This document shows, in pieces, positions 12,712-16,520 of a stretch of DNA of 16,520 bases. Within the stretch, counting starts at the first letter, position 1. Each line of letters starts with the position of its first letter. This DNA is from Pseudomonadota bacterium (GTDB taxonomy: Bacteria > Myxococcota > Myxococcia > Myxococcales > Anaeromyxobacteraceae): positions 1-16,520 of the forward strand of contig JAEYZK010000091.1 of NCBI GenBank assembly GCA_023428085.1, written 5' to 3'. Made by a program: the position numbers and the translations under genes. The notes beneath the pieces were generated by a model that saw only the letters and a program-made list of their open reading frames with translations, searched no databases and was not told the DNA's origin.

Positions 12712-13835
12712 GCGACGCCGCCGATCCCTACCGCGCGCTGCAGCAGCACCTCGACGCGCTCCCCATCGCCTTCCCGGCGACGCCGTCCGGGGTCGAGCTC
12801 CGCCTCCTCCGCCGCCTGTTCACCCCCGAGGAGGCCCAGGTCGCCCTGGCGCTCTCCGCCGTGCCCGAGACGGCGGAGAAGCTCTGCACGCGGCTCCCGG
12901 GCCGCACCGCCGCGGAGGTCGCGCCGATCCTCGATCGGCTGGTCGAGAAGGGCGCCATCTTCGGGCGCGCGCCGCGCAGGACCGCGAAGCGCTACTCGCT
13001 CGCGCCGCTCGCGATCGGCATGTACGAGGGGCAGGTCGACAGGATCACGAAGGAGCTCCAGGAGGACTTCGAGGCGTACGTCGCCGAGGGGTTCGGCGCG
13101 GCCCTGCTCGCGCCCGCGACGAAGCAGATGCGGACCGTCCCGCTCCACGCGCGGTTCGTGCCGGAGCGCGTGGTCGGCCGCTACGACGACGCGCGGGCGC
13201 TGATCGCGGACGGGAGCGGGCCCTTCGCGGCGCGGAACTGCGTGTGCCGGCAGGGGCGGGAGCTCCTGGGCGAGCCGTGCCGGCGGACGAGCGCGCGCCG
13301 CGTGTGCGTGATGATCGGGAGCACCGCGCGGCGCGCGGCGGAGTCGGGCGAGGCCCGGGCGATGACGAAGGAGGAGACGCTCGCGCTCCTCGACGAGGCG
13401 GAGCGCGACGGGCTCGTCCTCCAGCCGTCCAACTCCCAGGACCCCGTCTTCCTCTGCCTGTGCTGCGGCTGCTGCTGCGGCGTGCTCCGCGCGGCGAAGC
13501 AGTTCCCGAACCCCGCGGAGCATCTGCACGCCAACTACCTGGCCGCGGTGGACCGCGCGCGCTGCAGCGAGTGCGACACCTGCCGGACGCGCTGCCCGAT
13601 GGACGCGCTCACGTCGTTCGAGGGCGCGACCGCGGTCGTGCGCGAGCGCTGCATCGGCTGCGGGGCCTGCGTGCCGACGTGCCCGGAGGACGCCATCCGG
13701 CTCGTGCCGCGGGCGCACGAGACCGTGCCGCCCAAGGACACGGCGGACCTTTACAAGCGGATCACGACCGAGCGGTTCGGCCTCCTCGGCACGGCCGTGA
13801 AGGTGGGGAAGGCGATCCTGGGGAAGCGGATCTGA
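12708..13835 (+). CDS. Multi-cluster Fe-S protein with winged-helix-like N-terminus and two ferredoxin [4Fe-4S] motifs
   Basis: A 375-aa protein. The ATG overlaps the previous stop and has GGGAGGA 5 nt upstream, so it is coupled to the glycosylase gene. Residues about 20-110 resemble a winged helix (EEAQVALALSAVPETAEKLC, then ILDRLVEKGAIFG). A second block has C178, C180, C191 and C200 (NCVCRQGRELLGEPC, then RRVC). Next comes C250-L-C-C-G-C-C-C257, six cysteines in eight residues. Two classic motifs follow: C286-C289-C292-C296 (CSECDTCRTRCP) and C315-C318-C321-C325 (CIGCGACVPTCP). A basic amphipathic tail ends the protein. It could hold two certain and up to four Fe-S clusters and probably moves electrons in the cytoplasm. 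Related deltaproteobacterial proteins are generally annotated only as 4Fe-4S proteins; the substrate or partner is unknown. Confidence 0.88.
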   Translation: MSDAADPYRALQQHLDALPIAFPATPSGVELRLLRRLFTPEEAQVALALSAVPETAEKLCTRLPGRTAAEVAPILDRLVEKGAIFGRAPRRTAKRYSLAPLAIGMYEGQVDRITKELQEDFEAYVAEGFGAALLAPATKQMRTVPLHARFVPERVVGRYDDARALIADGSGPFAARNCVCRQGRELLGEPCRRTSARRVCVMIGSTARRAAESGEARAMTKEETLALLDEAERDGLVLQPSNSQDPVFLCLCCGCCCGVLRAAKQFPNPAEHLHANYLAAVDRARCSECDTCRTRCPMDALTSFEGATAVVRERCIGCGACVPTCPEDAIRLVPRAHETVPPKDTADLYKRITTERFGLLGTAVKVGKAILGKRI

Positions 13836-13840
13836 GCCCG

Positions 13841-13863
13841 GCGCCGCGCTCGACGCGCGGTGC
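13841..13863 (+). terminator. Hairpin after the Fe-S protein gene
   Basis: GCGCCGCGC (13841-13849) pairs with GCGCGGTGC (13855-13863), a 9-bp stem with one G-T pair and a 5-nt loop, starting 5 bp after the stop. No T-tract follows. The fold and position suit transcription termination or mRNA stabilisation. Confidence 0.45.
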
Positions 13864-13882
13864 GCGAGGCGCGCTCCGGTCG

Positions 13883-13911
13883 TTGCGTCGAGCCGGACGG
13901 CCGTCTACCCT
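13883..13911 (+). promoter_or_regulatory. Sigma-70-type promoter for the two-helix membrane protein
   Basis: TTGCGT (13883-13888), a 17-bp spacer and TACCCT (13906-13911). The predicted transcription start is at about 13918, within a few bases of the ATG at 13920, so the message may be leaderless or begin translation at the ATG at 13932. Confidence 0.5.
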
Positions 13912-13919
13912 CGCGCTCC

Positions 13920-14513
13920 ATGATCGGCGACATGAAGCCCTCCACGAAGTGGGCCCTCCGGACCCTCCTCGTGCTCTTCCTGATCGGCGGGGCGGCGCTG
14001 CTCGTCCTCGCCGCGCGCACCCCCGACGCGCCCACCTCGTGGTGGGTCCTGGGGGGCATCGGCGCGCTCCTCGGCGGCGGCTTCGTGTTCGAGTTCGTCC
14101 GGTACCGGATCCGCTTCCCCACGCCCGAGGCCCGCGAGGCCGCGCGGCAGCGCTTCATCGCCGCCCACCGCCCACAGATCGACCTCCTCGAGCGCGGCCG
14201 CCTGGCGCGCAGGGCGGTCCGCGAGAAGGCCGCGATCCTCCGCGACGGCGAGGAGGCGACCGCGCTCGTGGCCTTCCTCACCGACGCGGAGCAGCGCGAG
14301 TCCTTCCCGCACCTCGTGTACCTCGAGCTCGAGATCACGCCCCGGTTCGGCCCGACCTACACCGTCAAGACGGGCGAGAACCTCACCCCGGCCTCGATCG
14401 GCGCGGTCGCGCCCGGCCGCGAGCTCGTGGTGAAGGTGGACCCGAAGGATCGGTCGCGCGTGGCCGTGGACTGGGAAGCCTCGCTCCGCGTGCGGCGCCC
14501 CGCGGGGGCCTAG
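13920..14513 (+). CDS. Two-helix membrane protein of unknown function
   Basis: A 197-aa product. The reading frame opens upstream at 13860, but a promoter-like element lies between, so ATG at 13920 (MIGDMKPSTKW) or 13932 is the likelier start; neither has a clear ribosome site. Residues about 15-32 (LRTLLVLFLIGGAALLVLA) and about 42-62 (WWVLGGIGALLGGGFVFEFV) are transmembrane helices with a short loop. The remaining 135 residues are soluble. They begin with an Arg/Glu-rich helix, followed by a beta-rich part (FPHLVYLELEITPRFG, then GRELVVKVDPKDRSRVAVDW). That last portion resembles a small barrel as seen in membrane-anchored bacterial proteins, but no family is recognised. The gene converges on dps with 11 bp between the stops. 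Confidence 0.72.
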   Translation: MIGDMKPSTKWALRTLLVLFLIGGAALLVLAARTPDAPTSWWVLGGIGALLGGGFVFEFVRYRIRFPTPEAREAARQRFIAAHRPQIDLLERGRLARRAVREKAAILRDGEEATALVAFLTDAEQRESFPHLVYLELEITPRFGPTYTVKTGENLTPASIGAVAPGRELVVKVDPKDRSRVAVDWEASLRVRRPAGA

Positions 14514-14524
14514 GGGCGCCCCGC
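14502..14524. terminator. Possible shared terminator between convergent genes
   Basis: GCGGGG (14502-14507) can pair with CCCCGC (14519-14524), and the loop contains the start of a GGGGCGCCCC palindrome (14513-14522). It spans the 11-bp gap between the convergent stops at 14513 and 14525, so either strand could use it. There is no T-tract and the stem is short. Confidence 0.3.
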
Positions 14525-15001
14525 TCACTTCTCCAGCGACGCCCGCAGGAACCACGCGTTCTTCTCGAACTCGTTCACGACGCCGGTGAGCAGGTCGACC
14601 GTGTCCTGGTCCTTGCCCGCGTCGGCGACGTCGCGCGCCTTCCGGACGCCGGCGAGGTAGGCCTCGATCCGCTCCGAGAGGTGCCGCACGGTGTCGAGGT
14701 CGCGCACCGCGGACTCCGGGTACTCGGGCAGCCGCGACGTCTGGGCGACGTGGCGCACGGTGCCGCGGATGAGGGCGCCGAGCGTCACCGCCCGCTCCGC
14801 CACCTCGTCGTTGAACCCGGCGAGCGTCGTGGCGAAGGTCTCGTACAGCGGGTGAAGCGCCGCGAAGTGGAGGCCCTTCACGTTCCAGTGGGCGACCTTG
14901 ATCTGCGAGTGCAGGTCGAGGCCGTCGGCGAGGGTGGCGGCGAGCGCCTCGGCGATCCGGCTGCGGGCGTCCTGGGCGAGGGGGTTGGGGCTGGCGAACA
15001 T
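14525..15001 (-). CDS. dps: Dps-family mini-ferritin
   Basis: A 158-aa protein with a strong AGGAGA ribosome site about 7 nt before the ATG. Dps proteins form dodecamers that oxidise Fe2+, usually with H2O2, and store iron, protecting DNA from oxidative damage. The inter-subunit ferroxidase ligands are all present: H38 (in AHWNVKG), H50, E54, D65 and E69 (NDEVAER). Their spacing is the same as H51, H63, D67, D78 and E82 of E. coli Dps, except that Asp67 is replaced by Glu54. The N-terminus before the first helix is short and has no lysines, unlike the Lys-rich DNA-binding tail of E. coli Dps, so direct DNA binding through that tail is unlikely. It is transcribed divergently from comM and convergently with the membrane-protein gene. 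A 13-bp palindrome lies 23 bp upstream of the start and may be its operator. Confidence 0.95.
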   Translation of the reverse strand: MFASPNPLAQDARSRIAEALAATLADGLDLHSQIKVAHWNVKGLHFAALHPLYETFATTLAGFNDEVAERAVTLGALIRGTVRHVAQTSRLPEYPESAVRDLDTVRHLSERIEAYLAGVRKARDVADAGKDQDTVDLLTGVVNEFEKNAWFLRASLEK

Positions 15002-15024
15002 GGGCTGTCTCCTGTCGCGTGGTC

Positions 15025-15037
15025 TAGACGTCGTCTA
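15025..15037. promoter_or_regulatory. Palindrome TAGACG-T-CGTCTA upstream of dps
   Basis: A perfect odd-length inverted repeat with 6-nt arms around a central T, in an otherwise GC-dominated intergenic region. It lies 24-36 bp upstream of the dps start codon, where it would overlap or adjoin the dps promoter. It could be an operator for a peroxide- or iron-responsive regulator. It does not obviously match the Fur or OxyR consensus. Confidence 0.45.
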
Positions 15038-15098
15038 ACCCTCGCCCCGGCCGCGCGCGTGCCTCGGATGGGCCCGCGCCGGGCCGCCTCGGCCGGCC

Positions 15099-15194
15099 GT
15101 CCGCGGGACCAGCCCTCCCGCGGCCGTCCCGCGGACCGCGGTGCGCGAGGCGGACGCGGCGCCCGGGCGATCGGCGGCAAGATCCCGCGGATCT
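15099..15194. promoter_or_regulatory. Cluster of CCCGCGG-type palindromic sites between dps and comM
   Basis: GTCC-GCG-GGAC (15099-15109), TCCCGCGG (15116-15123), GTCC-CGC-GGAC (15126-15136) and AGATCC-CGC-GGATCT (15180-15194) share a CCCGCGG core in one or other orientation. The first and third are also exact 11-bp inverted repeats of each other and could form a hairpin. Because the flanking genes diverge, a terminator role is unlikely, and binding sites are the better explanation. Confidence 0.4.
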
Positions 15195-15208
15195 GGGGGC
15201 CGTTCCGG

Positions 15209-15225
15209 CTGGCACGGCCCCTGCT
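15209..15225 (+). promoter_or_regulatory. Sigma-54 (-24/-12) promoter candidate for comM
   Basis: The sequence CTGGCACGGCCCCTGCT has GG at 15211-15212 and GC at 15223-15224, exactly 10 bp apart, with the strong TGGCAC half and a CTGCT (consensus TTGCW) half. The predicted start is at about 15236, only 2 nt before the ATG, so transcripts would be leaderless. The match is good; activity is unproven. Confidence 0.45.
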
Positions 15226-15237
15226 GAACGGCCGTCC

Positions 15238-16520
15238 ATGCTCGTCCGCGTCCGCTCCGGCACCGTGCTGGGCGTCAACGTCATCCCCGTGGAGATCGAG
15301 ATCGAGGCCGGGGAGGGCATGCCCGGCTTCCACTTCGTCGGCCTCGCCTCGAGCGCCGTCCAGGAGTCCAAGGTCCGCGTGCTCGCCGCGCTCCGGAACG
15401 TGAACGCGAAGCTGCCGGCGCGGCGCGTGACCGTGAACCTCGCGCCCGGCGACCTCCGCAAGGAGGGGACCGGGTTCGACCTCCCGATCGCCGTCGCGCT
15501 CTACTGCGCCGAGCAGGAGGACGGCGTCCGGGTGGATCTGGGCGGGATCCACATGGTGGGCGAGCTCGCGCTCTCCGGCGAGGTGCGGCCGGTCCGCGGC
15601 GTGCTCCCGCTCGCGATGGAGGCGCGGCGGGTGAAGGCGCGCGCGCTCGTCGTGCCCGCCGCGAACGGGCTCGAGGCCTCGGTCGTCGAGGGGCTCACCG
15701 TCGTGCCCGTGGAGCACCTCTCGGACGCGCTCGGGTTCCTCGCGGGCACGCTCCTCCCGCGGCCGTCGCCGCCTCCGCTCCTCGCCGGCGAGGCGCCGTC
15801 GCCGCTCGATCTGGCCGACGTCGCCGGCCAGGACCACGCCAAGCGCGCGCTGGAGATCGCCGCGGCGGGCGGGCACAACCTCCTCTTCTTCGGCCCGCCC
15901 GGCAGCGGGAAGACGATGCTCGCCCGGCGCCTGCCCGGCATCCTCCCGGAGCTCGGCTTCGAGGAGGCGCTCGAGGCGACCGTGGTCCACAGCGTGGCCG
16001 GGCTCACCCGGAACCGCGGGCTCCTCACGGAGCGGCCCTTCCGCGCGCCGCACCACACCATCTCCGACGCCGGCCTCGTGGGCGGGACCGGCGCGGCGCG
16101 GCCGGGCGAGATCTCCCTCGCGCACCACGGGGTCCTCTTCCTCGACGAGCTGCCCGAGTTCCGGCGGCACGTGCTCGAGGCGCTCCGGCAGCCGCTCGAG
16201 GACGGCGAGGTGACCATCTCGCGCGCGGGCCGCACCGCGACCTACCCGTCGCAGGTGACGCTCGTCGCCGCGATGAACCCGTGCCCCTGCGGGCACTACG
16301 GCGATCGCGCCCGGCGGTGCCGCTGCACGAGCCACGAGCTCCTCCAGTACCGTCGCCGCATCTCCGGACCGCTGCTCGACCGGATCGATCTCCACATCGA
16401 CGTGCCGGCGGTCCCGCCGACGCTCCTCGCCACGGGCGGGACCGGGCCGGGCAGCGCCGAGGTGCGGGCGCGCGTCGCCGCGGCGCGGGCCCGGCAGGCG
16501 GCGCGGGCAGGGGTTCGCGT
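15238..16520 (+). CDS. comM: ComM/YifB family Mg-chelatase-like AAA+ ATPase (3' end cut off by window)
   Basis: The frame is open from ATG 15238 to the window end, giving 427 residues of a family usually about 500. Residues about 1-180 are the N-terminal ChlI/Lon-like fold (VLGVNVIPVEIEIEAGEGMP, then GLASSAVQESKVRV). A linker is followed by the AAA+ core with Walker A GPPGSGKT at residues 219-226. Walker B is in LFLDELPEF (D303, E304), and MNPCPCG at 346-352 has further cysteines at C361 and C363, a family hallmark. The sensor region LLDRIDLHIDVP follows and the C-terminal domain is missing. ComM of naturally transformable bacteria is a hexameric helicase that promotes branch migration when incoming DNA integrates. 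The start matches the N-terminus of known members; no ribosome site precedes it. Confidence 0.95.
   Translation, partial: MLVRVRSGTVLGVNVIPVEIEIEAGEGMPGFHFVGLASSAVQESKVRVLAALRNVNAKLPARRVTVNLAPGDLRKEGTGFDLPIAVALYCAEQEDGVRVDLGGIHMVGELALSGEVRPVRGVLPLAMEARRVKARALVVPAANGLEASVVEGLTVVPVEHLSDALGFLAGTLLPRPSPPPLLAGEAPSPLDLADVAGQDHAKRALEIAAAGGHNLLFFGPPGSGKTMLARRLPGILPELGFEEALEATVVHSVAGLTRNRGLLTERPFRAPHHTISDAGLVGGTGAARPGEISLAHHGVLFLDELPEFRRHVLEALRQPLEDGEVTISRAGRTATYPSQVTLVAAMNPCPCGHYGDRARRCRCTSHELLQYRRRISGPLLDRIDLHIDVPAVPPTLLATGGTGPGSAEVRARVAAARARQAARAGVR

Noticed and set aside
14878..16395. A 505-codon - strand open frame across the dps start, the intergenic region and comM
   Set aside because: It is antisense to clearly recognisable comM, has biased low-complexity composition and overlaps dps in another frame.

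Overview
The window is about 16.5 kb of very GC-rich DNA (GC is at or near the maximum at almost every third codon position), nearly all coding. Its gene content points to a myxobacterium, most likely Anaeromyxobacter or a close relative. The pointers are an AgmX/PglI-type (gliding-motility family) protein next to a TPR lipoprotein, a short outer-membrane polysaccharide export (OPX) lipoprotein paired with an outer-membrane beta-barrel, and high-GC myxobacterial codon use. The assignment is inference from content; no rRNA or tRNA marker is present.

Region 1 (1-9244, all + strand) is one tightly packed operon whose start lies upstream of the window. It encodes a TPR lipoprotein (N-terminus cut off), a 116-aa secreted protein, a PglI/GltG-like TonB-style inner-membrane protein, a 344-aa cytoplasmic coiled-coil protein, a 149-aa cyclic-nucleotide-binding protein, and a 1564-aa exported protein made of an FG-GAP beta-propeller followed by about twelve Ig-like domains. 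Genes overlap or lie 4-29 bp apart and nearly all have good ribosome binding sites. The first three match in order and type the gltE-gltF-gltG part of the Myxococcus xanthus G1 gliding cluster. The coiled-coil protein, the nucleotide sensor and the giant propeller/Ig protein make this version distinctive. A plausible reading is an envelope-spanning machine: energised in the inner membrane (GltG-like), passing through periplasmic TPR parts, reaching the surface through the propeller/Ig protein, and tuned by a nucleotide sensor.

Region 2 (9245-11971) is a polysaccharide-export module in two transcription units: a small secreted two-cysteine protein plus a beta-barrel, then a short OPX lipoprotein. 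Two look-alike promoters (the same TTGACTGCCC -35 region and 17-bp spacing) head the two units. No glycosyltransferase, flippase or polymerase gene accompanies them here.

Region 3 (11968-13835) is a coupled pair: a family-5 uracil-DNA glycosylase with Fe-S cysteines, and an Fe-S protein combining a winged-helix-like N-terminus, a cysteine cluster and two ferredoxin [4Fe-4S] motifs.

Region 4 (13836-16520) holds a two-helix membrane protein on the + strand, a convergent Dps mini-ferritin on the - strand, and a divergent comM/yifB ATPase that runs off the window end. The 236-bp dps-comM divergent region carries a palindrome close to dps, a cluster of CCCGCGG-type palindromes, and a textbook sigma-54 -24/-12 element directly before comM. 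No insertion sequence, CRISPR array, tRNA or rRNA was seen, and no gene-free stretch exceeds 300 bp.
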